From NCBI RefSeq assembly GCF_003355155.1, contig NZ_CP031320.1:7876715-7940714 (forward strand): a DNA stretch of 64,000 nt, in the 5' to 3' direction. Positions 44,208 to 52,081 of the stretch are shown here, piece by piece. A program made the translations under genes and the position numbers. This DNA comes from Streptomyces armeniacus (lineage in GTDB: Bacteria > Actinomycetota > Actinomycetes > Streptomycetales > Streptomycetaceae). The notes beneath the pieces are model-generated. The model was given only the letters and a program-made list of their open reading frames with translations. It searched no databases and was not told the origin of the DNA. The first letter of the stretch is position 1. Every line of letters starts with the position of its first letter.

Positions 44208-44948
44208 ATGGCTGAACCGACCACCACGGCGGCCTGGGAGCCGGTCCCGCGCTCCCGCACCTTCGAACTCGTCCTGGCCAGGATCGAGGAGCAGATCCTG
44301 GCCGGAAACCTCCGCGTCGGCGACCGGCTGCCCCCGGAACGCGAGCTCGTCGAGCTGCTCGGCGTCAGCCGCGCCGCCGTACGGGAGGCGCTGCGCGTGC
44401 TGGAGGCGCAGGGCGTCCTGCGGTCCCGTGTCGGCACCGGACCGGCCTCCGGCAGCGTGATCTCCGCGATGCCCAGTGAGGGCCTCACGCAGTTCCTGCG
44501 GCTGCACATGGCGCTGGCCAACTTCCCGCTCCCCGACGTCGTCGAGGCCCGCGCCACCCTGGAGCGCTCCAGCGCCCGGCTCGCCGCCGAACGCGCCACC
44601 GACGACGACCTGGCGCGCATGGACGAGCCACTGCGGCGCATGGACGACACCGGCCTGTCCCGCGAGGAGTTCAACGACTGCGACACCGCGTTCCACGTCG
44701 CCATCGCGGAGGCCGGGGGCAACCGGCTGATGGCCGACATGACCGTCGCCGTCCGCAGCGCCGTACGCACCGCGCTGCTCACCGCGTTCCACAAGCTCGA
44801 CGACTGGGAGGCGGTCTCGGCCCGGCTGCGCGCCGAGCACCACGCCGTCTACGACGCGATCGCCCTGCGCGACACCGAGCGGGCGGGCGACCTCGTCGAG
44901 GCCCACATCCGCGGCTTCCACCAGCACATCGGCCACCTCCGCGGCTGA
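44208..44948 (+). CDS. lldR: FadR-subfamily GntR regulator, probably lactate-responsive
   Basis: The 246-residue protein has the N-terminal winged helix FELVLARIEEQILAGNLRVGDRLPPERELVELLGVSRAAVREALRVLEAQGVLRSRVGTG (GntR). An all-helical FCD domain follows (VVEARATLERSSARLAAERA, FHVAIAEAGGNRLMADM, HHAVYDAIALRDTERAGDLVEAHIRGFHQHI), including the ligand/metal His residues. It is divergent from the lactate permease remnant and preceded by two TGGTCnGACCA boxes. The name rests on this context. Confidence 0.85.
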   Translation: MAEPTTTAAWEPVPRSRTFELVLARIEEQILAGNLRVGDRLPPERELVELLGVSRAAVREALRVLEAQGVLRSRVGTGPASGSVISAMPSEGLTQFLRLHMALANFPLPDVVEARATLERSSARLAAERATDDDLARMDEPLRRMDDTGLSREEFNDCDTAFHVAIAEAGGNRLMADMTVAVRSAVRTALLTAFHKLDDWEAVSARLRAEHHAVYDAIALRDTERAGDLVEAHIRGFHQHIGHLRG

Positions 44949-45104
44949 CCCGCTCGGCGCGAACCCCCGCCTCCCCATCAACCTGCCGACCCGCCGACCC
45001 GCCGACCCGCACCAGGCGCGCGTACGGGGGCGGGTGCGCACATCACGTACGCACCCGCCCCCGCAAGGCCGTTCAGCCGCAGAGCCGTTCGACCGCAGTC
45101 AGGC

Positions 45105-47501
45105 TCAGCGCCCCCGCAGCGGCGTCGACGGTGGTGCGGCGTCCTCTCCCGTGCCCCAGTCCGACGGCTCCGTGCCCGTCTCGAACGACAGGTCGCCGCG
45201 CCGGATGTCGTCCGTCGTGATCCACGTCCGCGGCAGGTCGTCGCCGCCGAGCGAGGCGGAGCGGATGTACCGCTTCCCCTCACCCGCGCCGTCCGCGTCC
45301 ACCGTGAACCCGCCGCGCGGGTACCACTTGCGGTCCAGCGTCAGCGTCACCTTGTCGAAGGCCGGCGTGGACAGCCCCCAGGTGTCGGTCCCGGGGAAGA
45401 CCGGGAAGATGCCCATGCCGGTGAGCACCATCCACGACGACATGGTGCCGAGGTCGTCGTTGCCGGTCACGCCGTCGGGCCCGTCGGTGAAGAGGGTGAG
45501 CGCGGCGTGCACGACGTCCGTCGTCTTCCACGGCTCCCCCGTCGACAGGTACGTGTACGGGGCGATGAGGTCGGGCTCGTTCTGCGGGTTGTACTTGTCC
45601 GCGTTGTAGTAGTCATACGGCCCGTTGACCCACACCTCGCGTGCCGTCTTCTCCGGGTCGGCCAGCAGCTGCTCGTACGCGAAGAACGAGTCCAGCCGCT
45701 TGCCCGTGGCCTCGCGCCCGCCGACGAGCGACATCATCCCCGGCTGGTCCTGCGGCGTCAGCCACATGTACTGCCAGGCCGTGCCCTCGTGGAAGCCCTC
45801 GCTGCGGGCCGGGTCCTCGGGCCCGGTGAACGCGCCCTCGCCGTCCCGCGGCCGGAAGAAGCCGGTGCTCTCGTCGAATACGGTGCGGTAGTTGCGGGAG
45901 CGTTCGGCGTACCGCGCCGCGTCCTCCTCGTGCCCCAGGTCGCGCGCCATCTCGGCGAGCGCGGCGTCGGCGAGTGCGTACTCGAGGGTCGCGGAGGCGC
46001 CGTGGTGGAAATCGGAGTCGCCGGGCTTCTCCTTCTCGCGGTCCGGCAGGAACGGCACGTAACCGTCCTTCAGATACTCCGCGTTGCCCATCCGGCCGAC
46101 GTACGGGGAGTCCGCGGGCGGCACCCCGTCCGCGTTCTTCTTCAGCACCCGGTACGCGTCCTCCTCGTGGCCCTTCAGCAGGCCCTGCCGGTAGGCGTTG
46201 GTGAGGAAGGGGGTCACCGGGTCGCCGGTCATGATGTTCGTCTCGACGGTGCCGTAGCCCCACTTGGGCAGCCAGCCGCCCTCCTCGTCGACGCGGAGCA
46301 GGGACAGCGCCATGTCACGGGACTCGTCCGGCGCGAGCAGCGCGAGAAGCTGCGCCTGGGTGCGGTACGTGTCCCACAGCGACCAGTTCTGGTAGTACGT
46401 GAACCCCTCCGACCGGTGGATCTTCTGGTCCCAGCCGGTGTAGCGGCCGTCCACGTCCTCGCCGGTGTTGGGGTGCAGCAGGGCGCGGTAGAGGGAGGAG
46501 TAGAAGACCCGGCGGCGCTCCTCGCTGCCGCCCTCCGCCCGTACCTGCCCGAGCCGCCGCTCCCACTCGGCACGCGCCGCGTCCCGGGTGGCGTCGAACG
46601 AACGGGTGCCCTCCGCCGCCATGTTGCGTGCGGCGCCCTTCGCGTCCACGTACGACAGCGAGGTCACGGCCTCCACGTCGCGGTCGCCGTCGCGGGTGTC
46701 GAAGCGGGCGTACGCGCCGCGCCTGCCGGCCCCGGACGAGGTGTCGCCGCCGTCGGTCACCTCGTCGCCGCTCCACGTGCCGTGCCCGTCGAAGGGCCGG
46801 TCGAAGCGGGTGAGGGTGTGGACCGTGTACTCCTTCTCCGTGTCCTGGCAGAAGCCGCGTCCGGTGATGGCGGTGGCGATCGTACGGTCGTCCAGGACGC
46901 GTACCTCGGACTCCGTCACCTTGTGCAGGGCCTGGCCGGAGTTGAGGAGGACGTTGGCCTTGCCGGTCTCCGGGAAGGTGTAGCGCTGGTGGCCGGTGCG
47001 CTGGGTGGCGGTCAACTCGGCGGTGGTGCCGCCGTAGTCGTCGAACGCGACCTTGTACGAGCCGGGGGACGCGCTCTCGTTGTCGTGGCTGAAGGTGGCG
47101 GCGTACTTCTCGTTGTCGGTGCTGGTGATGTCGCCGGTGGTGGGCATCACCGGCAGGTCGCCGCCGAGGGCGCAGCCGACGCCGGAGAGGTGGACGGAGG
47201 AGAAGCCGCGGATGGTGTTCTGGTCCCAGTTGTAGCCGGTGTTGTGGCCGGTGTCGGGGGAGAGCTGCACCATGCCGAAGGGGACGGCGGCGCCGGGGAA
47301 GGTGTTGCCCTCGTTCTGCGTGCCGATGAACGGATTGACCAGGTCGGTGAGTTGCCCGTCCTTCGCGGGGGCCGGGGCGTCGGCGGAGGCGGCCTGGGGC
47401 GCGCCGAGCAGGCCCGCGCACAGGGCGGCCGCGGCGAGGGCGGCGAGGCGTGGGGTGTCTCTGCCGACGCCCCGGCCCCCGCGATTGGCCCCTATACCCA
47501 T
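45105..47501 (-). CDS. GH92 alpha-mannosidase, secreted
   Basis: The 798-residue protein has a signal peptide (RLAALAAAALCAGLLGAPQAASADA). The mature GH92 domain reads LTDLVNPFIGTQNEGNTFPGAAVPFGMVQLSPDTG, VHLSGVGCALGGDLPVMPTTGDI, YYQNWSLWDTYRTQAQLLALL, QNEPDLIAPYTYLSTGEPWKT and catalytic GNDDLGTMSSWMVLTGMGIFPVFPG. It is a Ca-dependent exo-acting alpha-mannosidase, probably for fungal or yeast mannan or glycoprotein glycans. The ATG at 47501 is preferred; a GTG at 47537 would start only a few bases from adapter sequence. Confidence 0.92.
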   Translation of the reverse strand: MGIGANRGGRGVGRDTPRLAALAAAALCAGLLGAPQAASADAPAPAKDGQLTDLVNPFIGTQNEGNTFPGAAVPFGMVQLSPDTGHNTGYNWDQNTIRGFSSVHLSGVGCALGGDLPVMPTTGDITSTDNEKYAATFSHDNESASPGSYKVAFDDYGGTTAELTATQRTGHQRYTFPETGKANVLLNSGQALHKVTESEVRVLDDRTIATAITGRGFCQDTEKEYTVHTLTRFDRPFDGHGTWSGDEVTDGGDTSSGAGRRGAYARFDTRDGDRDVEAVTSLSYVDAKGAARNMAAEGTRSFDATRDAARAEWERRLGQVRAEGGSEERRRVFYSSLYRALLHPNTGEDVDGRYTGWDQKIHRSEGFTYYQNWSLWDTYRTQAQLLALLAPDESRDMALSLLRVDEEGGWLPKWGYGTVETNIMTGDPVTPFLTNAYRQGLLKGHEEDAYRVLKKNADGVPPADSPYVGRMGNAEYLKDGYVPFLPDREKEKPGDSDFHHGASATLEYALADAALAEMARDLGHEEDAARYAERSRNYRTVFDESTGFFRPRDGEGAFTGPEDPARSEGFHEGTAWQYMWLTPQDQPGMMSLVGGREATGKRLDSFFAYEQLLADPEKTAREVWVNGPYDYYNADKYNPQNEPDLIAPYTYLSTGEPWKTTDVVHAALTLFTDGPDGVTGNDDLGTMSSWMVLTGMGIFPVFPGTDTWGLSTPAFDKVTLTLDRKWYPRGGFTVDADGAGEGKRYIRSASLGGDDLPRTWITTDDIRRGDLSFETGTEPSDWGTGEDAAPPSTPLRGR

Positions 47502-47544
47502 CGGACCCCGCCGACGCCGGCCTAGGTGTACGCTCACGCGCTAG

Positions 47545-47667
47545 CTGTCCCTTGCACACAGATGCTTTTGACGTCTCACCGCTGAGATTTTCTCTGTTAA
47601 TGTAGCCGCGAACGCCGAAATCTACTCGTCAGGGTTCGACGGCAGCGTCAGGTTGGTATAAGGGACA
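47545..47667. other. Nextera adapter chimera (assembly junction)
   Basis: Left: GCTGTCCCTTGCACACAGAT, a corrupted mosaic end. An AT-rich, geneless stretch follows. Right: CTCGTCAGGGTTCGACGGCA then GCGTCAGGTTGGTATAAGGG and ACAG, the read-1 adapter and mosaic end with errors. The Rhs tail begins immediately after it. Confidence 0.88.
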
Positions 47668-48177
47668 GGCCTGACCCCGTCCCCCAACCCGGCCACGTAC
47701 GTCCGGAATCCGCACGCGTGGATCGACCCGCTGGGGCTGGCGCCGTGTTTGACATCGGGTGGAACACGTGCAGCACCCGATTTCGTAACTGATGGAAATG
47801 GCAGTGTTCAGGATGTACGTTCACTGGGCCGCCCGGACGATCAACTGGTGTTCAGCGGTCACGGCGGTATACGGGCTGGTGATGGAAATCCGGTGATCGT
47901 GCCTGAAGGTACAAGTATCTCCATGTACAGTAGGCATGGAGAGCCAATTACCGATGCACTCGGAAACCAGATCGAAACAAGAGCGCCCGTTCCTGTGGAA
48001 GTCTACGGCCCTGGTGAAAAACTTCCCAACTACTCATTGTTCCCGCCAAGTGGGTTGAAAATTGAGGGTGTTCCAAGGAATGTGACAGTTGTTGGGGAGA
48101 CACCTCTATCGCACCTTATGCAACCGAATATGGGGCCAGTGCACTGGGCGGCTTGCAGGTCCGTGATGAGAGAATAG
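47668..48177 (+). CDS. C-terminal toxin region of an Rhs protein (Stv-like domain?), 5' truncated
   Basis: The frame opens with the Rhs shell end GLTPSPNPATYVRNPHAWIDPLGLAPC. A distinct about 140-residue variable domain follows: LGRPDDQLVFSGHGGIRAGDGNPVIVPEGTSISMYSRHGEPITD through PGEKLPNYSLFPPSGLKI and a closing GPVHWAACRSVMRE. The SGHG...VPEGT...LPNY..PP.GL...WAAC pattern recalls the putative adhesin Stv domain, from memory; toxic activity is not established. G+C is markedly lower than in the shell, as usual for exchangeable tips. A TTG at 47749 could start an orphan form, but it is really the tail of a larger protein. Confidence 0.72.
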   Translation, partial: GLTPSPNPATYVRNPHAWIDPLGLAPCLTSGGTRAAPDFVTDGNGSVQDVRSLGRPDDQLVFSGHGGIRAGDGNPVIVPEGTSISMYSRHGEPITDALGNQIETRAPVPVEVYGPGEKLPNYSLFPPSGLKIEGVPRNVTVVGETPLSHLMQPNMGPVHWAACRSVMRE

Positions 48178-48183
48178 GAGTCG

Positions 48184-48606
48184 GTGCTGGTGAAGTATGA
48201 AGAGATGGCGCCGTATGAGTACTTTTCTGAGTCAGTCCCTCAAGGTGTCAGGGCGGTTTGCGTAGGTTGGCTAGAGCAGGGGTCGCAATTTTCTCTTGGT
48301 GAGGTCGACGGCGGCTTCATCGAATCTCTCGGTCTGATTTGCAGAGATTACGCCCAAATGAGGACAAGAGGTTGGCATCGCTGCGAGCTTGCGCATCAAG
48401 GTGCGGGCGTGGAGTATCCAGTCACTATTCAGGTGGAAGACGATGTGGTTTCTCTCGGTGGGGCCGAGGTAAGGGTTGTCTCGGCCGACGGTACATGGCT
48501 GATCGCCCCGGATCTGGTGCACCATTACGTCACGGAGCATTCGTACCTGCCACCGGACGAGTTCGTCGAAGCGGTAACTGCCCGCCGTATCGCGCCCGGA
48601 GTCTGA
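48184..48606 (+). CDS. Probable immunity protein of the Rhs tail
   Basis: The 140-residue acidic protein begins MLVKYEEMAPYEYFSESVPQGVRAVCVGWLEQG and ends LVHHYVTEHSYLPPDEFVEAVTARR. It begins at a GTG six bases after the toxin stop with AGGAG before it. It is AT-richer like the toxin tip and unrelated to the following methyltransferase. Similar small proteins follow Rhs tips in Streptomyces; the immunity role is inferred from position and size. Confidence 0.65.
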   Translation: MLVKYEEMAPYEYFSESVPQGVRAVCVGWLEQGSQFSLGEVDGGFIESLGLICRDYAQMRTRGWHRCELAHQGAGVEYPVTIQVEDDVVSLGGAEVRVVSADGTWLIAPDLVHHYVTEHSYLPPDEFVEAVTARRIAPGV

Positions 48607-48636
48607 TGGTTGGACCGGGTGACGGTTCCGGCGCGT

Positions 48637-48717
48637 CGATGGTGCGGGCCGTATCCGTGTGACCACCCCGGACGGCGCTGTCTGGCGCCAGACCGACGAC
48701 CTGTTGGGCCACAGGTC
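48637..48717 (+). pseudogene. Remnant of an Rhs core repeat
   Basis: A plus-strand frame reads GRIRVTTPDGAVWRQTDDLLGHR, matching the YD-repeat TxPDGTxWRYxYDPLGRR of Rhs cores with a few substitutions. It has no start and decays at once. Such displaced core scraps mark past Rhs-tip exchange. Confidence 0.5.
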
Positions 48718-48768
48718 AACTCACGGTCGTGGCACGGCTTGTCAGTGCTCCGGTCTACGGTCGCCCGC

Positions 48769-49422
48769 ATGGCTGAGCCCTCTTTTCTGACAGCTGTCCG
48801 CGAGTCGTACGACACGGTCGCTGCCGATTACGTCGAACGCGTCCCGCCTCCCGCCGAGATGGACCCGCTGTCACGCGCAATGCTGGCGGCGTTCGCCGAA
48901 CTCGTGCGGACGGCCGGCCTGGGGCCGGTCGCGGACCTGGGCTGCGGCCCCGGCCGTTTGACGGCGCACCTGGCCGCGCTGGGGGTGCCCGCCTTCGGCG
49001 TCGACCTGTCACCGAAGATGATCGGGCTGGCCCGCCACGCCTATCCGAACCTGCGGTTCACCGCGGGCTCGATGACCGCGCCGGAGACGAGGGACGACGG
49101 ACTCGGCGGCATCCTGGCCTGGTACTCCACCCATCACACGCCTCCGCGGTGGCTACCGGCGGTGTTCGCCGAGTTCCATCGCACACTCGCGCCCGGCGGC
49201 CACCTGCTCTGGGGAGACTACGTCGGCGACGAGCGGCTGAAGCCGGCCCGGGGCTATGGCCGTCCGGTGTCCTACGAGTCGTATCTCCTGCCTCTGGACC
49301 GCATGGTCGGCCTGCTGGAGCAGGCGGGACTCGTCGTCACCGCGAGGCTGGAGCAGGAGCCGGGTGGACGGGTGAACAGACCGCACGCCTGCCTCCTTGC
49401 CCGCAAGCCCGAAGAGACTTGA
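48769..49422 (+). CDS. SAM-dependent class I methyltransferase
   Basis: The 217-residue protein starts VRESYDTVAADYVERVPPP. Motif I is PVADLGCGPGRLTAHLAALG, the post-I region is VDLSPKMIGLARHAYPNLRFTAGSM, and motif II/III regions include GGILAWYSTHHTPP and FHRTLAPGGHLLWGDYVG. It is a typical UbiE/Cyp-like small-molecule methyltransferase with unknown substrate. A hairpin follows at 49434-49461. Confidence 0.9.
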   Translation: MAEPSFLTAVRESYDTVAADYVERVPPPAEMDPLSRAMLAAFAELVRTAGLGPVADLGCGPGRLTAHLAALGVPAFGVDLSPKMIGLARHAYPNLRFTAGSMTAPETRDDGLGGILAWYSTHHTPPRWLPAVFAEFHRTLAPGGHLLWGDYVGDERLKPARGYGRPVSYESYLLPLDRMVGLLEQAGLVVTARLEQEPGGRVNRPHACLLARKPEET

Positions 49423-49433
49423 TGTACGCGGCA

Positions 49434-49461
49434 GGCGCCCGCCAAGGGATGGGCGGGCGCC
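49434..49461. terminator. Hairpin after the methyltransferase gene
   Basis: The arms GGCGCCCGCC and GGCGGGCGCC are perfect 10-base complements with an 8-base loop (AAGGGATG). It lies between the convergent methyltransferase and DUF397 genes and could stop both. Confidence 0.72.
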
Positions 49462-49488
49462 GGTTGTTCGGGGTGTGCTGTCACGTGC

Positions 49489-49698
49489 TCAGGCGCTGAA
49501 CTCCCCGCCCCTGACGGCGCTGACGAACGACGACCAGGCGGCCGTCCCGAATATGAGCGCGGGGCCCGCCGGGTCCTTGCTGTCCCGTACGGGAACGACG
49601 GCGGGGAAGTCGTCCGCAACCTCGACGCAGTCGCCGCCGTCCTGGTTGCTGTACGAGGACTTGCGCCACGTGACGGTGCTCAGGTCGATGGATCGCAC
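49489..49698 (-). CDS. DUF397 protein (single motif)
   Basis: The 69-residue protein has VTWRKSSYSNQDGGDCVEVADDFPAVVPVRDSKDPAGPALIFGTAAWSSFVSAV, the standard single-copy DUF397. The GTG at 49698 overlaps the end of the XRE gene and has GGAGG upstream. It forms a coupled pair with that regulator, as in the first locus at 2620-3758. Confidence 0.9.
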   Translation of the reverse strand: MRSIDLSTVTWRKSSYSNQDGGDCVEVADDFPAVVPVRDSKDPAGPALIFGTAAWSSFVSAVRGGEFSA

Positions 49699-50522
49699 TG
49701 CGCTTCCTCCAAAGTCCGCGAGATGAACGTCCGCGACGCCGCCGGGGTGAGTGCCAGGTCGCGGACTGAATCGTAGCTGAGCTGCAACTGCTCGACGGCG
49801 GCGGTCTCTTCGACGAGCTCCCCCGAGTAGCCGGTCTCCACCCACGCCACCGTGCGGCCGTCCGGTGTCCGCAGAAACATGATGTCGGTGTTGGTCAGAG
49901 CGTGGAGCCCGGCGGAGTTCTCGACCACATGAATCGTGACGTTCTTCCGCTCGCTGATCTCCAGCAGGTGCTCAAGCTGTATGCGCCATGCCTGCGGATC
50001 TTCCAGCTCGGTGCGTAGGACGGACTCGGACAGGATGGCGCGGAAACGAGGCGCAGCGTTGCCGTCCAGTAACTCGCTGCGGCCGATGCGCGCTTCGACC
50101 TGCCGGGTCAGTTCGTCGCCGTTGAGGCCGCCTACGGCGAGCAGGGTCCGGGCGTACTCCTCCGTCTGCAACAGGCCCGGGACGGCACTCACGGAGTACT
50201 TCCACAGGCTGACGGCCTCCGCCGCAAGGATCATGTAGCGGCGGTACTTCTCGCGGAACTGCGTGGGGTCGCCGAGCGCGAGTTCCCACAGCGTGAGCAG
50301 AAGGTTCCCGGTCCCGTAATGCTGGTCGAGCGCTTCTACGACCTCGGGGCCGCCCAGCGTCTCGCCGCTCTCCATCTTCCCGAACAGGGACCAGTCCCAG
50401 CCGAGCACTTCGCCGAGCTTGCGCAGGCTGTCGCCGCGCGCCGCTCGGAGTATGCGCAGCTCCTCGACAAACCGCTGGCGCGGTTCCTGGCTCCGACCCG
50501 TGACCACCCGTCTCGGCGGCAT
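49680..50522 (-). CDS. XRE-family regulator with DUF5753
   Basis: The 280-residue protein has the HTH ELRILRAARGDSLRKLGEVLGWDWSLFGKMESGETLGG (about residues 20-60). The DUF5753 part is YSVSAVPGLLQTEEYARTL, then VRFRAILSESVLRTEL and HVVENSAGLHALTNTDIMFLRTPDGRTVAWVETGYSGELVE. It is transcribed with the downstream DUF397 gene and divergently from three overlapping small genes. It is probably a regulator of that neighbourhood or of a distant developmental target. Confidence 0.9.
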   Translation of the reverse strand: MPPRRVVTGRSQEPRQRFVEELRILRAARGDSLRKLGEVLGWDWSLFGKMESGETLGGPEVVEALDQHYGTGNLLLTLWELALGDPTQFREKYRRYMILAAEAVSLWKYSVSAVPGLLQTEEYARTLLAVGGLNGDELTRQVEARIGRSELLDGNAAPRFRAILSESVLRTELEDPQAWRIQLEHLLEISERKNVTIHVVENSAGLHALTNTDIMFLRTPDGRTVAWVETGYSGELVEETAAVEQLQLSYDSVRDLALTPAASRTFISRTLEEAQCDPST

Positions 50523-50690
50523 GGCGCGCTCCTCCGTGGAAGGTGTGGAAGTACCGGCGAGTGGTCGGCGAAGTACCAGCTCGTGGCGGTTCTCGTGCCC
50601 TGTTCGGGGTCCATGCTTGTAGCCCCTTGGGTACACAGAGTAATCCAAGCGCCGCACCCAGCGGAGGAGTTGGCGGGAATGGAGCGAACC

Positions 50691-50918
50691 ATGACGACGC
50701 AGCGACAAACGACAGTCGGGAAGACGCGGGAGGCGGAGGAGGCGCGGGAGGTGTTGCGTGCGGCGTTGCGGCGGGCGGGTATTCAGCTGCCGTCGATGGA
50801 CGTGCGCCCTGCGACGCGTACGGACGGCGCGGGGTACGCGCTCGTGAGCCTCGGTGACTGCGCTCCGGTTGTGGCGCGTGACCTGGCGGCGGCCATCGAG
50901 AGGGGAGCGGCGCGGTGA
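50691..50918 (+). CDS. Small hypothetical protein in the XRE/DUF397 locus
   Basis: The 75-residue protein has a helical, charged N-terminal half (TREAEEAREVLRAALRRAGI) and then VRPATRTDGAGYALVSLGDCAPVVARDLAAAIERG. It looks like one of the short conserved proteins that accompany XRE/DUF397 clusters in Streptomyces; function unknown. GGAG lies 6 bases before the ATG. Its TGA overlaps the GTG of the next gene. Confidence 0.7.
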   Translation: MTTQRQTTVGKTREAEEAREVLRAALRRAGIQLPSMDVRPATRTDGAGYALVSLGDCAPVVARDLAAAIERGAAR

Positions 50919-51175
50919 CCCCGGGCGCGTTCCGCCCCGTGCCGTACGCGGTCGTGGGGAACGAGGTGGTGGAGCCCACGTACGAGGCGGAGTGCGCCTC
51001 GGGCGAGATCGCGTGCTGCGAGAACTCCGGGCCGCACCGGGACGCGGGCCCGGTCGAAAGGTGGATGCGCAGGCACGCCGACGACACCGGCCACCGCCGC
51101 TATCTGCGGATCTTCTCAGACTACGTGTTGGTGCGGCGGGGTGGACCGGTACCGGCGGACGGGGGCGTGCCGTGA
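50915..51175 (+). CDS. DUF7848-like small protein
   Basis: The 86-residue protein carries VVEPTYEAECASGEIACCENSGPHRDAGPVERWMRRHADDTGHRRYLRIFSDYVLV. The YEAECxSG..C and WM.RHxxxTGHxxYxR pattern is typical of a Streptomyces small-protein family found in these regulator loci. The conserved Cys/His spacing suggests zinc binding (inference). It starts at a GTG inside the end of the preceding gene and overlaps the next by four bases. Confidence 0.72.
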   Translation: MTPGAFRPVPYAVVGNEVVEPTYEAECASGEIACCENSGPHRDAGPVERWMRRHADDTGHRRYLRIFSDYVLVRRGGPVPADGGVP

Positions 51176-51507
51176 ACCCCGCCCTGGCGGTCGAGCGCGC
51201 GTGGCACGTGACGTGGCCCCCCGTCGCGCAGACCGGCGACGGCAACGTGTGGGTGACAGGGGCGTGTTGGCTCTACTGCCGGCGCGAAGGCGTACGCGTG
51301 CTGTGGGTCGGCTCCGTACGTACGCCGGGCACAACGGGCGACGTGTACGCGTGCGGCCCGTGCATCGCGGAACTGGACCGCATAGTGCGCGTGACATCGC
51401 AGGAACGGGCCGGGACCACCGGGGCCACGACGTGTGAACATCGGTGGCTGGAGAAGCGCAACGGCAAGACGTTCTGCGGGGACTGCACACGCCAGCTCTA
51501 CCTGTGA
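51172..51507 (+). CDS. Small Cys-rich hypothetical protein
   Basis: The 111-residue protein has WLYCRREGVRVLWVG, VYACGPCIAELDRIV and a C-terminal TTCEHRWLEKRNGKTFCGDCTRQLYL with two CxxC-like pairs. It is a probable zinc ribbon. It is third in the overlapping series 50691-51507, with its GTG start overlapping the previous stop. Function unknown; the cluster is likely one transcript. Confidence 0.7.
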   Translation: MNPALAVERAWHVTWPPVAQTGDGNVWVTGACWLYCRREGVRVLWVGSVRTPGTTGDVYACGPCIAELDRIVRVTSQERAGTTGATTCEHRWLEKRNGKTFCGDCTRQLYL

Positions 51508-51793
51508 CAGGTCAATGCACACGGTCTCGGCGAAGCCCAAGTTCGCCCTGACCGAGGAGAGTTCGCCCCCGTGATCGATGCCTCGGAGCCGAACACCGCC
51601 GCCGGATCCGCTTGCCGGTGCCAGGCCGCGGCGTCCTCGGAAGTGGCAGAGCCCCTGGCCCTGGCGAGGCTGGCGGGCCCAGGGTGACGGCGGCGTCGGC
51701 GGGGGTGGGGGTAACCACAGGTGGGACCCTTCTCCCTATACCACTCTGACGCTTCCGACGAGAGGTTCGTGTGTGATGCTCGTCGACACGTGA
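51508..51793. other. Intergenic region without a convincing gene
   Basis: Frames on both strands are short and lack family similarity. A GTG frame (51571-51687, 38 codons) is possible but unsupported. Convergent genes end on either side. Confidence 0.4.
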
Positions 51794-52000
51794 TCACGGC
51801 AACTCACGCGGAGCCTCGTCGCCCAGCTCGGCGCGGATCGCGGCGAGATCCTCGGCGGCGACCTTCCGTACGAGCTCGGGTGTGACCGTCTCGCCGGTGT
51901 CCAGGACGACGCCCGCGTTCACCCACTGCCAGATCTGCGCGCGCGAGATCCCCGCCGTGGCCGCGTCCCCCATCAGCCCTAAGATGGCGACGGCCCCCAT
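51794..52000 (-). pseudogene. C-terminal remnant of malate synthase A
   Basis: About 68 codons read MGAVAILGLMGDAATAGISRAQIWQWVNAGVVLDTGETVTPELVRKV and run to a stop at 51794. This is the conserved malate synthase C-terminus (GAVAIxxLMEDAATAEISRAQxWQW), with ME altered to MG. The other about 470 residues, with the catalytic residues, are missing. Upstream of about 52005 similarity ends just before the ribosome site of the secretion operon. It is a decayed or mis-joined end. Confidence 0.72.
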
Positions 52001-52081
52001 GCCGCGCAAGGCCGGGGACAGTTCCGCTTCCCGTACGCCGCACACCCACCGCAGCAACCGCACCTCCGGAGGTGATCGCGG

